Notes: generated by a model not told the origin, from the sequence alone. DNA of 64,000 nt from Nymphaea colorata (GCF_008831285.2 NC_045142.1:25743876-25807875); one strand, 5' to 3'; counted from the first letter of the stretch, positions 36,716-48,968 are shown. A program made the numbers and translations.

Positions 36716-37624
36716 TGAATCGAACACCTTTGTTTATTCTCTCATTATTAAATGTTCAAAGCACTTTTTCTAATATGAACCCTTTAAATATGGACTCATT
36801 GGCTTATAGGGCCCTTACTCTCTTAGACCATATTAGCTTCTGAACTCCGGGGTTTACTGGGTAAAAGTGAGAATGTAGCCTCTTTTCTCAGCGGTGAGTT
36901 TAATGAACTCCCGGTCACTCGTAAACAAAATAAGAAATAGGAAGACTTACACATCATGATTAACGAAGAGATGTCAATGACTCAATGGATTGCTTTTGGA
37001 TAAAATATCTGACCTGCTTCAATAAAGTTGGAAATAGAAACAAATTTGTCATATTAATGTCTACGAAATGACATTCAATTAATCATAAAATAAATAAATG
37101 CATGATTGGAACCCCTTGGGGTAGGGGCCATTTGGTGGCTGGCTGCCTGCTTCGAATTCTCGTGGCATCAACCTTTTATTTTGCAAAAGAAAGGTTACTG
37201 ACGTGCAAATTGAAGCATAGTAAGGAACAACAAACTCTGTACTTGGGGGCTAAGGGGTTGAGTGGAGACTTTGGCCTTTTACTATGTGGTGGGAAACCTC
37301 ATTCATTGAAATGCCCGATTGAATCATTTGGATTTGATATCGGATTCTATTTTATGTAAATAACCTGTATAATTAATATTCATAAATTTAGAAACTCAAT
37401 TTTTTGACATGTGCCGTTCACATTTGATTATATATTTAAAAGTCAGATTCTAATTTGGATATGAATTTAGAAGTCATATTCAGTTTCATATTACTGATTT
37501 AAAATATAATTAAGATGTGATACACATTTTTTGTTCATTTGTATCCAAATTCCAATATCTGAACATCCGATGGATCGGATATGGTAAATGTTACAAAAAT
37601 ACATGCCCAGAACGATGTGGGTCG

Positions 37625-37745
37625 AAATATTATTTTTCAAAATTTATATATATAACATGTGATTTTTTAAAAAAAATTATATGTAATTTTAAAAAAAAAT
37701 TGAGGTGGGGCTAATGCCCATGCTGGCCCTACCTTGGCTCTACCT
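37625..37745. mobile_element. Copy of the dispersed GGGGC-GGCTC-ended repeat
   Basis: An AAAATTT/TTTTAAAAA core leads to GAGGTGGGGCTAATGCCCATG and ends CCTTGGCTCTACC, as in the copies near 53225 and 57890. The left edge is uncertain. Confidence 0.5.
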
Positions 37746-38933
37746 TTAAAAATGATAAAAGTAAGCCTTTGCAAGCTAAGAGTGGGTGTTGGGCCAGGGG
37801 TCCATTGGACTTTCAATCCCCGGCCCGGCCCAAGAAAATGGCATTGGGCTGGACCTGAAATTGTTTTAAATTAATTTTAATTATAATTTTATATATTTTT
37901 CTTTATAAATACACATATATGTACATTAATTAAAAAAATAAATCAGGTCTAGGTAGTAAAAATGAGGCCCAAGCCAACGAAATGAGATCCTTCCGTTTGT
38001 TTGTTCAGATGTTCAGCATTTACTTGAGATCCTTACAGTGAGCGAGGGAGAACCCCACTACCTGAATGAGAGGCCGAAACCTTTCTATTTCCTTCTTACC
38101 TCCAGAATTTAGAGCTGCATTGTGATCTGAGTATAGTTACACTCTTCAACTTAGAGTTAGCGCACCGAGCATATGGTTCCGAGTGTTTGTTTGCAAATCC
38201 CAAAAATGTGAGATTTGAAGACGTCTCAAATGACAATGTCTCTAAAAATATATAGATATAATTTTTTCAAAACAATATTAAAATTAATTTAATAACTAGA
38301 AGCAATCCGATCCATTGACAACCCTAAACTTAGAGAATGCTTCATTAATTCAAATTTAGAATCCATGGGTCGGACATGGCATAAGATCCATAGTAACGTT
38401 CAGAGTTCATCAAACTAAGAACTTTAACTTGGATCGAAGATCCAGAATTGAGATCTTTATTTTACTTTTTTACATTGAGAAAATGTATGATCTTAAATTC
38501 ATAAACCTCAAGTATCTTAGATAAGAAAATATGAGCTTATGCAAATGAGACCCATGAGCGCCACTACTTACATCTCGGTTTGTATTCTCACCATGCTGAG
38601 AACAGAACTCGGACTAGTTCGATTAGTGCATCCCAGATCTCGTGAACGGAACACGGGCGTACCGTCCTCCCACACGCTTTAAATATGTCCAGGATGGCGT
38701 ACAAAGGCACATTACAGAACGTTTGTGGCTGAACACGCGGAACGGCAAAAGGGGGACACTCCATTACAAATGAACGTGAAACGTGATCTGGACCGCTCAC
38801 TCTGCGTTGTTGAGCTTCTTTATCAGATTCGACAGAACTAGTTCAGAGTCACATTAGTATATAATCCAATAAATTCTAGCTCATATAATATATATATATA
38901 CGACGAGGGTGCCCGCCGACAGTCTTTTTAAGT

Positions 38934-39430
38934 TAGAGATAAACACGAGTTGAGTGGAGCACTAATTCAGCCAATTCGAGCTCGCCTGGACTAATGAAAC
39001 ATCAACCTCGAGTTTGTTTGAGTTTCAGAATAGTGAACAGAAGCAGCTCAAGGTCAACTCGATAGTTACGTGTTGAACTCGAGCTCAACTCAATTAAGGT
39101 TGGACAAACTCGTTTGAATATATGAACTATTACCTTGCCATAAAACGAGCTCCACTCGATTAAGGCTCAACAAACTTTAATGAGCTTTTGTAAAAACTTA
39201 CATAATTAATTAACATCAATATATCAGTTTTTAATTAAAAAAACAAATCGGATATTTAAAAAATTGCAACACATCGTTTTGGAGCCAAGTCGAGCTTCAA
39301 CCGTTGAATTCAAACTCAACTCGATTATTTGAATGAGACAACTCATAAACTAGAATTTGACTCGTTAAACAAATGACTCGACTCAAACTCGTTCATAAAT
39401 TGAGCTTTAACGCGACTAATTATTTACCCT
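38934..39430. mobile_element. hAT-like miniature element of the GAGCTC/CTCGAG family, reversed copy
   Basis: The ends TAGAGATAAACACGAG and TAATTATTTACCCTTA match the inverted ends of the element at 45314 imperfectly. Inside are CAACTCGATT and TTAAGGCTCAACAAACT blocks in the opposite orientation to that copy. No clean target duplication is left. Confidence 0.6.
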
Positions 39431-39545
39431 TACCCTAAGCTCTCTGCTTTGTATATGGGTTCCAATTCGAGTGGGATTTAATATTTATAATTGAAGTCAC
39501 ATTCGAAACCCGATCCAACATTTATACGATAATCAGATTGGATCT

Positions 39546-40060
39546 CTATATAAAGGTTGGGCTCAGATTGAATTCTCAGACTGGAATTGGATCTTCAAAG
39601 ATTTCACCAGATCTTCCATCACCCCAACCCAACCCTGACTGATCACACACGCTCTCTCCCTCCCTCTTGTCTTGGGGCTGAAGAAAGGGTCACATGAAAG
39701 GGGGGGATGGAGGTGCAAAGGAGGACGTGGTTTTGGAGGGAAGCCAGCGGGCGGCGACCCACAGGAAGGAAGGAGGGGGAAGGTGGCCCGCTCCCCACGT
39801 CACCACGTCTTTATGACTGGAAGACTCAACGACGGGAGGAGGCGGCATGGGCCAGTGGGGGCCGCCCCTTAACTTGTAACCAAAGTTTTTTTAAAAAACA
39901 TTCAAATATATCCGACCTCGATTCACGCAACGCGGCCGCCCACACTTGCCCGGATCAAATAAAATTCATCCGTATCGGCCCTTGCACCGATACGTGCTTT
40001 TCGTTTTCCCGGGCTCCGTTTGCTTTAGTGGGAAAATTTTTCCGCCGGAAAGAATCTTGA
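39546..40060 (+). other. GC-rich island behind a TATA-like box, with a 117-codon frame
   Basis: TATATAAAGG at 39546 is followed, after about 160 bp, by an ATG-initiated frame (39707-40060, 117 codons) in a GC-rich block surrounded by AT-rich repeats. The predicted peptide is rich in Arg and Gly and matches no family I recognise. It could be a small expressed gene, a non-coding RNA locus, a retroelement promoter or chance. Confidence in coding is low. Confidence 0.3.
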
Positions 40061-42006
40061 AGCTCAAAAGGAATTAATTATACTAGAGAAATATTTATCT
40101 GCTTTATTCCTATGATCGCTCCATAACCTCTACGAAGAAATCAGTTTCCTATTCAGTGTAGGTTGGTCATTCGCGAGTTTGGAAGCCCTCAACCCAACGA
40201 ATATTTTCACAGAAAGCAATCGAGGGATTCCATTAATAACTGGCTGTTTCGATTCATTGGAACAACTTGATGAATTTAACGATATAACTAGGAAAGACGT
40301 TTCAAATACCACACATGAGTCACCGGGCATGCTAGTTTGATGTATCCCATTTGATATCTTCATATCCGAGAATCAACAGATTCAACTCCGCATTGAGCTC
40401 GTTCGAGTAGTATGGACTCATTCTTTGTCAAATAGAAACGATCCGATGCCCAAATTAAAGCGCAATGCAGGCTTTTAACCTGCACAAACGCAGCCTTGGA
40501 ACCTTAGAACAAAAGAACGGAGCGGTTTCTGCTCTCACTTAAAGCGATGCGGAATGACTCCAAATCACCAGAACATCAAATAATTATCAATATTAATACT
40601 TATCTATGAATGCATGTTATTGTTGTTGTTGTTAACATCAGTTTCTTCAAGGATTGGAGTTGTTATCTGCTAATAAAGCTGATTGATAGTATTAATAGAA
40701 CCTCTAAAGCCACTACCCGCCCTCATTGTCCTAGCATGTGTGAACTTTCCCAAGAATCCGACGCCACTGGGATTTGAAGCAGCAACAAGGCACAAGCCAC
40801 CTACCGGCGACCGAACCAACCAACGGGGTGTACCAAACCCCCATAGGCGTTAGGTTAAACTAAAGAAACCCTAAACTAAAAAACAAGGCTTCGTTGTGCC
40901 ACCAAAAGTATAGCATATTTATATTTATATGCTTTTGTTTTATATGAAAATGGCAACACCCACAGGAATTCTCTCCTCTCTTTCATTGGTGCCGCTTGTT
41001 TTCCTCATACATTACACTTGTTAGGGAAAATTTGATATTCTCTTGGCAGACAGATATTTGTGAAACAAACAGCGGCTTGGGAAGAAACAAGGGGCTCCCA
41101 ACACTTGGCCAGTGAGTTGGCATTGAGGATTCGAGTCAAAAGGGGAGGTGAAGAGGTTGAAGGGATTCATTTCCCTCTGTGGCATCTCTATAAGATTTTG
41201 TTGGGAGAAAAATCTGATAAAAGATCGTCAGAGTTTGGTAGCCGGAAAGTTTTAAGAATTTATTGCGCGAAAACATGATTTCGGATGTGAAAACTCGATC
41301 ATAGCTTTTCCAACCAAACGCGAAACTGGACTTTCATTGATCGAAAAAAAGTTTATCTAACAAAATTAAGAAGAAGAAATCACTTTTTCCCATACATTGT
41401 TTAGTAACAGAATATCAGATATTTGTGAGATCCTTCCTCAAAAAGCACAAGTTTAGCAAGTTTTAGGAGGCAACCTTATGGGTGATTGACCCTGGAAAAA
41501 CCGTATCGGACGATTCGCCATTGACGTTCCGGTTAAATGGCAGAAGAAAACCGGATGCTACCATCAACCAAGATCACGATTTCCCTATCGTTTTAGCAAA
41601 ACTAGAGATCTCAAACGTTCAGAGTTTGGAGCTTGGGTAGTTTCATTTCTTCTTCTTTCCAACTCTTTCTTTTTTTTTTTTTTTACAGTTTGTACAGATT
41701 CTCAAGGGACGATTGAAACGAAAAGAGGATATTTACACCGTCTTTAGAGAGAGAAAGATAAAGAGAGTTAAGAACTTGAGAAATGTAAAGCAAAGGGAGC
41801 AAAGTTTGCATTGAACCAAAGAAAGGAACAGCCTAACGACGCACTAAGAGAAATGGAAGACCTAGGAAAATCAGGAACTTGTTCGGGACAAGATCCCGAA
41901 CTGTCCGGAAACTATTCACAAAAAATCGAAAACGGCGCAAGGCAGATGGACTGAAAAGGAGGGGACGGGAGATTGCCGGTTCGTTTCTTTCGGTCGATGG
42001 GTGGGA

Positions 42007-42928
42007 TCACATCGGCGAAGCCGTGACGGCGGAGGAGGAGGAGCAGCTGACGGGGACGTCGTCGAAGCTCCAGAGCTCCATGGAGGTGGTCACCGGCGCG
42101 TCCTGAGCGGGGGGCGGCGCCGGCTGTTCGTACGCCGCGTCGAACCCCTGAAGAAACTCGATGTAGGTGTCGTAGGCGCAGAGCTCCTCAGCCAGCTTCA
42201 TCGCGCTTTTCTTGTCCTCCTCCCCCCAGCGGCAGGCTTCTCTGGCGGAATCTCGGCTGCTGCTGCTGCTGCGGCGGCCGGGGTGGCGGTGGCCTGCGGC
42301 TGGTGGTGAAACGCCGGGACAACAGAGTCGAAGCCGAGGAAGACCGGGGCTTCCTGGCGGAACTGGTGGCGGTGGGCCGCCGCCAAGGGTGGGCGAGGGG
42401 CGGAGATCTCGCTGGGGAAGTTGACCTTGGCCTTGCTGCCCCTGATCTTGCGAGCCTCGGCGTCGTAGGCGCGGGCAGCCTCCTCAGCGGTGTTGAACGT
42501 CCCCAGCCACACCCTCACGCCCTTCCTTGGGTCGCGGATCTCCGCCGCCCACTTCCCCCACGGCCTCTGTCGTATCCCCCTGTAGAGGTTCTTCCTCTTC
42601 CGCTTCGGCTTCGGGTCCTCCTCTTCCTCCTCGCGCTCCTCTGTTTCATTTTCACAACACCACCACACACTCTCAGAAGGAACAAAGAAAAAAGGGAGTA
42701 GCAGGAAAATGGCACAGATCGCAGAGGGAAAATGAGAAGAAGGGTTTCGTAGTCGTTACCAGAGGAGAGTCGGCGCTTGGAGAGGACAGGGAAGGGCTTG
42801 ACGGCATCGTCGGCTTTTTCTCCGGCAGTGGTATTGGTGAAGAGGTCCGGCCATTTGTCGGGGATGGCAGCGGTGCCCTTCGCTTGGCTTTGTCGTATAA
42901 GGTCGAAGATGATCGCTCCTCCGCACAT
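42007..42928 (-). pseudogene. Group VII ERF transcription factor, frameshifted copy
   Basis: Two exons: 42928-42760 and 42640 onwards, separated by a 119-bp GT-AG intron. The product starts [11 protein letters not shown]. Met-Cys at the start is the N-degron of group VII ERFs: after Met removal, Cys2 is oxidised by plant cysteine oxidases and the protein is degraded through the Arg/N-degron pathway when oxygen is present. A basic KPKRKRK stretch (67-73) precedes an intact AP2/ERF DNA-binding domain (about 75-132). An Ala tract follows. At a run of six C on the plus strand (42222-42227) the frame shifts, and translation ends at 42198 after 203 aa. The conserved C-terminal region, with the [13 protein letters not shown] motif, continues in another frame to 42007, as it does in frame in the copy at 50245-51153. 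This is either a real disabling mutation or a homopolymer error. Confidence 0.85.
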
Positions 42929-43151
42929 TCTCGTTCAGCTTTCCTTTTCTTCTTCCAACGACAGAGGGTAGACCCCCAAGCAACGGATCTTCTCACGCAG
43001 AACTTCAGATGATGAGAGAGAGATGAAAGAGTTGATGAGATGGTAGCAAGATATGAAGAGAAAGAGACGTCTTCTTCTTCTTTTGTGCTCTCGGGCTCTG
43101 GTTTAAGACTTTTTTTTTTTCCAACCAGAGTTGAAATGACAGGGAAGGGCA

Positions 43152-43159
43152 TATTTATA
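43152..43159 (-). promoter_or_regulatory. TATA box of the left ERF gene
   Basis: TATAAATA on the minus strand, about 225-230 bp before the ATG at 42928. No ATG occurs on the sense strand between the expected start site (about 43125) and 42928, so the MCGG start is the first available. Confidence 0.65.
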
Positions 43160-44214
43160 GACTCAAGGATTCCCTTTGCGACTGACTTCTTTTTTTTTTT
43201 TCCTTTTTTGGAGATCGATTTGCTTTTGTGGGGCGATATTTAGAGGTGCTTAGCTGCTTGATATTTTTAAGTTGACGAATGTTATGTACGTTTCTGTCGA
43301 CATGGAATGAGAAGTATGATAAATTTCTCAATTAAGCAAACTACAGGTCTTAACTTAAAGATGTTAGAGAAAATCTGATTTGACATTAGAGAGAAGAGAG
43401 TCTTAGACTCATTGAATTTTGACTCCTGATAATCTTAGATCAACCAAGATCAAGGTAATCAAATTGTTTATTGAATAGTATCGATCAAGGTTGAAAGCAG
43501 AGATATCGTCACACCTGAATCCGAATGTGACTCTACATTCGAATCTGAATTGCATTACTATGTATATTTTCTCCAAAATGTATAGATATTAGGTACTGAA
43601 TCTAAATCCAAATCAATGTATATTTAAAACCAAATTCCAATACGATGGGATGTTATTTTAAAAACATAATAAAAAGGTGATTAAAACAAGAAAACTTTTA
43701 TAAAATTTTGTAATAATTAAATATTGATATGTGGTATTCTGGAATCTGCACAATTGTTTGCTTGTTCACAAATATCTATTTGGCACATTTAACGATTCAA
43801 GTTCGAGTTTTAGAGTGGTCACTCTCACGTATATGTGAAAACTCAGGGAAACAGAAGAATGGCAGCTTCAAATATCACTAGAGTAGTGGGGTTCCCTCCA
43901 CGATAAAGTTTTTTTATTTCAAGACTTGTTTTCGCGGGCTTTTCATTTACTAGTCCAATCGTTTTATCTCCTTCTTAGTAGCTAGAAACGTGGCAGATGG
44001 AGCAAGATAGATTGATTTTGAATGACAACTTAAAAAATGATGTTTTGTGAAAAATAAAGGTTTTTAACTAATTTTTGAAAACAGTTTGTTCTTTTGAGTG
44101 ATAGGAAAAGAACTAGGCTTTCAGTCTTGGATTACTAAAATCAGTTGATATAATTAAGTTTTGACCTAGTTTTAATGTCAACCAAACACCTATTTAAACT
44201 ATAGTTTCAAAATT

Positions 44215-44290
44215 TTAACAAGGGCCGAAATATAATTTTCTAACATTTTTATAAGTTTTGAGGGGAGGCGATGGCCCCTCCTGACTCTCT
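44215..44290. mobile_element. Partial copy of the dispersed GGGGC-GGCTC-ended repeat
   Basis: An AAGGGCCGAAATATAATTTT core and a right end GAGGGGAGGCGATGGCCCCT are visible. The edges are eroded. Confidence 0.35.
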
Positions 44291-44670
44291 TTAATGTGGG
44301 GACCCAGTGTAAGCAAACGTCGCATTCTATCACTATGAAAAAGATGATTTAAGAACTTTAGTTTATGGTCAAAACCTCATATTTGAAGTTGAAAAAGAAG
44401 AGAGGGGTTTGACCTTAAATCTGCAAATCTCATGTTATCAATTATCTTAAATCACCTCAGACATCATATCCAATGAAACCTCCTCAGATATCATATCATA
44501 TCAGCTGCTATCAAACACACACACTGAAGTATTCAGCAATGGCAGAAGATCAAAGCAACACTGCTGGAAAGTGACAATTGGTAATTGGAGTTGTAGCAAA
44601 AGGACTTATTGTCTCACACGACAAACTAATGTCTTAGAGGTTCCGGTCTACCCAAATAAAATAACAAGGA

Positions 44671-44672
<2 letters not shown>

Positions 44673-44738
<66 letters not shown>
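44673..44738. repeat. (AT)n microsatellite
   Basis: About 66 bp of alternating AT followed by a short GA run. Reading frames through it encode only Ile-Tyr repeats. Confidence 0.97.
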
Positions 44739-44743
<5 letters not shown>

Positions 44744-45313
44744 GAGAGAGATAGAGAGAGACTCATACAACCCTCTACCAAATATAGGGCAAGTGTACGG
44801 CTCTTGAATGTCAAAGGCCAAACTGCTTCAAAAAAGACAGGCATGAGGAAAAAAAAAGATTTAAGGAATAACATTTGATTGGGTTTAGTTTTAAATAAAT
44901 ATTCAATTAGGTTCTTATCCCATTTTAAACAAATATACTATATCCAAAATCCACATATTTTCAAAGTCAAATTTAAACATATCGATGATGCCGATTAGAT
45001 TCAGTTTCAAATTTGAACAGTCACTTTGGCATTAGGACTTGCATTCGGAAGTTGCATTCAGGTCAGATTCAAATTGTGAATTTAAAAAGTCGGATTTGGA
45101 TGTGGTACATATTTTTCTTCCTTCACATTCCAATCTAAATCTGAATGTATGATAATCCCATTAAATTGAATAAAAAGGAGGATGCATCCGGTTCAAATCC
45201 TATCCGTCACATCCCTATTCTGTATAAAAACTGCATCCTAGACATTCCTAATGAACCCTCACCTCTCAATAAGGTCCAAACGATGGAGGGCTTTGTGAGT
45301 GGACCCTCTCCTC

Positions 45314-45737
45314 TAGGGGTGAACAACGAGCTCAACTCGTTAAAGTTTGACTCGTGAATGAGTGAGTTTGAGTCGAGCATTTGTTTAACCAGTTGAGCTC
45401 GAGTTCATGAGTCACTCGTTCAAATAATCGAATTGAATTCGAGCTCAACACGAAACTAATCGAATTTGTCAAGCCTTAATCAAGTCGATATATTCATATG
45501 AGTTTACGAGTTTGTCAAGTCTTAATTGACTCGAGCTCGAGCTCAACACGTAATGATGAATATTAATTCTATTCAAATGAGTTTGTCGAGCTTTAATCGA
45601 GTTCGAGCTCAACACATAATTGCCAAGTCGAGGTCGAGTTGCTTTCGTCGAGCAATTCTCGAGCTTGAGCCGAGTCGAGCCGAGCTCGAGCTCGAGCTGA
45701 CTGAACTGGAGCTCAACTCTGCTCGTGTTTACCCCTA
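45314..45737. mobile_element. hAT-like miniature element, GAGCTC/CTCGAG family, best-preserved copy
   Basis: The 424-bp element begins TAGGGGTGAACA and ends TGTTTACCCCTA, inverted with one mismatch. The 8 bp on each side are identical: CTCTCCTC at 45306-45313 and at 45738-45745. An exact 8-bp target-site duplication with terminal inverted repeats is the signature of hAT elements. The interior contains many GAGCTCGAGCTC and TCGAGTCGAG blocks and no transposase, so it depends on an enzyme encoded elsewhere. Confidence 0.85.
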
Positions 45738-46614
45738 CTCTCCTCTCTTATGGTCTGTTTCGTAAATAGAATAATGTATAGCTATTGAATGAGTATGTCT
45801 CAAAAATGATGTAGATTCATGAAAAAAATTAAAAAATGTTATTATATGAATTTATCTCAACTTTTGGAATGGATTTATGAACATATTTATCAAACAATTA
45901 CATTTGCAAACTAAGAAAGACTTCATGATTATGAGGGGACTGCAAGAGGCGACAGTATCTCATCACTTTCTTCCAAAAACCAGATCAAAAAGGCGGCCAT
46001 TAAAACGGGGTAGCTCGCTTGCAATTGCATTTAACTTGGCAGGAGCACGTGCATTGGCCCCCACAATCAGGAGCTCTCTCTCTCTCTACACATTTGGGAT
46101 GCCAGTTTTCATTGGTGTTGGAATAGTCCCGCTATGCATGAGCCATGTTGCCTCTGCTTTTATCCTCTTTTCTTTCGCTTCTCATTTCTTTCTTTTTTCT
46201 CTCTAGAATGATCCACGGGAAACTGTTGGCGCACATCGAATGGGCACGAACCCAGCTGAAGGAAAACCGAACCTACTTCCTTAGCCCGACACATTTCGCG
46301 ACGACTCGCTTCGGTTTGGAGCATGGCTCTCCTTTTTCAAACGTAGTTGGTGGTTTCAAATCGTTCTTCACTTGCATCTATTGCTCTAATTGCTATTTAC
46401 TTGATTCACGAACTTTATCAACTTAAATGTTAATCATTAAATTACTTGAAAGGATGCCCAATTCTAATTTTTTTCACCTTGCCTTTACTCAATATATTAA
46501 TAACATATTATCATCACCACATATGGTTTCCTACTTCAACATAAACTATTAAACTATTGAAGTATAGCAAATGAATATTTGACCCCTTGTGACACTATCG
46601 GGTTACGTACCGGG

Positions 46615-47053
46615 TAGGCTTGGACACGAGCCGAGTCGAGCCCGACACAAGAAACTTGCTTGGCTCTAACTCGAGTTGCGCTCCTTGCTCCTTATAACAA
46701 GCTCGAACTCGACTAGACTACACAAAATCGAACTCAAACTCGACTCGCTTAATCCATTTAACTCGTTTTGTAAGCATTAACTCATGTAACTCGTTTAACT
46801 TGTGTAACCGTTTAACTTGTGTAACTTTTGAAAATTTGTTCCTACCTTGAAAATTAAAACTGGTTAACCTGTTTTGGCAGTATTATATAGAGTATTAATT
46901 TGTAAGTCGAGTCAAGTATAAATGAGTCGAATTCTTGAAACTCGAACTCGACTTGTTTATCATTTCGAGTAACTTTGTAAGTCGAACATGAGCTGAGTTT
47001 TTTCAAGCAATTTTGAAGCAAGCCCGAGTTGACTCAGCTTGTTGTGCAGCCCT
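46615..47053. mobile_element. Related miniature element ending TTGTGC(A/G)GCCCTA
   Basis: The left end TAGGCTTGGACACGAG and right end TTGTGCAGCCCTA enclose CTCGAACTCGACT-type sequence. The layout matches the element at 58974-59509, making these two a sister group of the GAGCTC family. Target duplications are not preserved. Confidence 0.6.
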
Positions 47054-47280
47054 AATTGAAGGTTGACATTCATGGAAATTATTGAATTAAGGACTGACCT
47101 TGCATCAATCGCTAGTTCGACCAGCTTCACCAAACTCCTTGAAGCCATAGACACTCACTCCTACAAAAAAGCCAAAACCAACATTGTTACTAGAAGAACC
47201 CTAAAGCAAATACATTTGCTTCATTTGTGGGCTCTGGACTGCTATAACTTTCAATTATCTTTAAAATTTTTTGAATGTTT

Positions 47281-47335
47281 TCATTTTAATAACTTCATGC
47301 ATAACTTTATATATATATATATATATTTTGACTGA
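47281..47335. repeat. Short (AT)n run
   Basis: About 20 bp of alternating AT at 47309-47328. Confidence 0.8.
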
Positions 47336-47545
47336 TTCGTAACCAATTTAGCTGATTCGGCAGATTGCTCTACCAATTTAGCTTCCAAATAGTTAAGTCA
47401 TCCCCAACATGCCATAGCCGCTTTCAAAGGCTTTAATTATTGATACTTCAAACCAAGAAACAGCAATGCACTATTTAACTTGCTGGAGGAAGAGGAAAGG
47501 GGAAGGGGGTCCCTGCTAGGGTAATATTAGTGTACCCACTGTTTG

Positions 47546-47840
47546 TAGGGGTGAACAACGAGCTCGACTCATTAAAGCTCGGCTCATGAATGAGTTCAAG
47601 CTGAGTCATTTGCTTAACGAGTCGAGCTCAAGTTCATGAGTCAATTCGTTCAAATAATCGAGTTGAATTCGAGCTCAACACGTAATGATGAATATCAATT
47701 CTAGTCAAACGAGTTTGTCGAGCTTTAATCGAGTCGTGTTCAAGTTCAACACGTAACTGTCGAGTCGAGCTCGAGGTTTCACTAATCGAGTCATGCTCGA
47801 GCTGACTGAGCTCGACTTGGCTCGGCTCGTTTTCACCCAG
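47546..47840. mobile_element. hAT-like miniature element, GAGCTC/CTCGAG family, 3'-eroded copy
   Basis: The left end TAGGGGTGAACAACGAGCTC is the same as in the copy at 45314. The right end is worn to GTTTTCACCCA. The flanks ACTGTTTG (47538-47545) and TCTGTTTG (47841-47848) agree at 7 of 8 bases, supporting the borders. Confidence 0.75.
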
Positions 47841-48420
47841 TCTGTTTGGAACACTGAGAACAAGTCTTTATTATATATCAAAAGAAGATCTAACGGTGTC
47901 GATTTCTTCATTTTGACCCCATAGTTCACAAGAATCACAACCCTTTTGAGAGTCTCCATTTGCAAGCAAGTAAAATTTTATGGGTCCATGAGAACATCAT
48001 GTTTGAGAGGTTCGAGCTTTAATCGAGTTCTAGCTCAACACATAACTATGAATATCAATTCTATTCAAAGGAGTTTGTTGAGCCTTAATCGAGTTGAGCT
48101 CGAGCTCAATATGTAATTGCCGAATCGAGCTCGAGCTGCTTCTGTCGAGCCATTCTCGAGCTTGAGTCGAGTCGATTTCGAGGTTTTAAGCTTGAGCTGA
48201 TTGAACTCGAGCTCGAATTGACTCGGGTTCACCAAGTCTGTTTTGGAACCCTGAGAACAAGTGTTTATTATATAGCAAGAGAAGATCTAACTGTTTCGAT
48301 TTCTTCGTTTCGAGCCCACAGTTCACAAGAATCACAACCTTTTTTAGAGTCTCCATTTGCAAGCAAGCAAGTAAAATTTTATGGGTCCAAGAGAACTGCA
48401 TTTTCGAGACGTGCTCCAAA
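47665..48420. repeat. Tandem duplication of a unit of about 360-400 bp joining half a transposon to unique DNA
   Basis: Unit 1 (about 47665-47995) and unit 2 (about 48025-48420) share, in order, AATATCAATTCTA, TTTAATCGAG or similar, AGTCTGTTT, GAGAACAAGT, TTTATTATATA, AGAAGATCTAAC, CACAAGAATCACAACC, GTCTCCATTTGCAAGCAAG and AAAATTTTATGGGTCCA. The offset grows from 360 to about 400 bp through small indels. The second half of each unit is not transposon sequence. The minus-strand frames in the two units are similar to each other but match no protein I know. Confidence 0.85.
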
Positions 48421-48795
48421 AAAATCAGACCGCTTTTCACGGACTCGTGCCTCTGATCTCCCATCGATAGTGGATCCGATTCGGATAAAGAACTAAACTT
48501 AAAAGCCTTGTCTCTTGAAATTTGTGTCATGTTGTTGGAGTTTAGTCGCCGGTGATTCATGGAGCACACTTCTTTAAAAGACCTTTTTCTCTTTCAAATT
48601 AATTTATTCTTTTTAAAATCTTACGACGGGGAAGGTTCGGTTCATTTAGACCTCGCGGCACACTGGATTCGTAAAAACTAGCGTCCGGATAATAAAAGGC
48701 ACGGCCCCCACCTTAACTGATACATTTGGATTCGGACAAGCTTGGCGGTCGAGGACCCTCATCATCATTATTGCTTTATTTATTTATCTGCACTC

Positions 48796-48827
48796 TAATA
48801 ATAATAATAATATTATTATTATTATTT
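48796..48827. repeat. (AAT)n(ATT)n palindrome
   Basis: About five AAT units run directly into about five ATT units, forming a near-perfect self-complementary stretch of about 30 bp. Confidence 0.9.
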
Positions 48828-48963
48828 ACTGCTTGTTAAATTTAACAAAAATAATCAGATAGCGAAAGTATCGCTCATGTAGAACAACAGTCTTTTCTTT
48901 TGCTTAAAGCTTTTTTTGCTTTTTCATTGTACTTTAACTTGTCTTTTACTTTCATACCTGCCA

Positions 48964-48968
48964 CTCTT

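Noticed and set aside
30670-42000. LTR retrotransposon or virus-derived insert
   Set aside because: No paired long repeats, primer-binding site, polypurine tract, or gag/pol-like frame was seen.
42212-43012. Frames of 130-160 codons around both ERF genes on the plus strand and in other minus-strand frames
   Set aside because: They overlap the ERF exons in other frames and are composition artefacts.
45185-45210. B-box-like GGTTCAAATCC
   Set aside because: No matching A box or acceptor stem. It belongs to decayed transposon sequence.
45877-46426. Two frames of about 100 codons
   Set aside because: Hydrophobic runs come from T-rich DNA, and no family is recognised.
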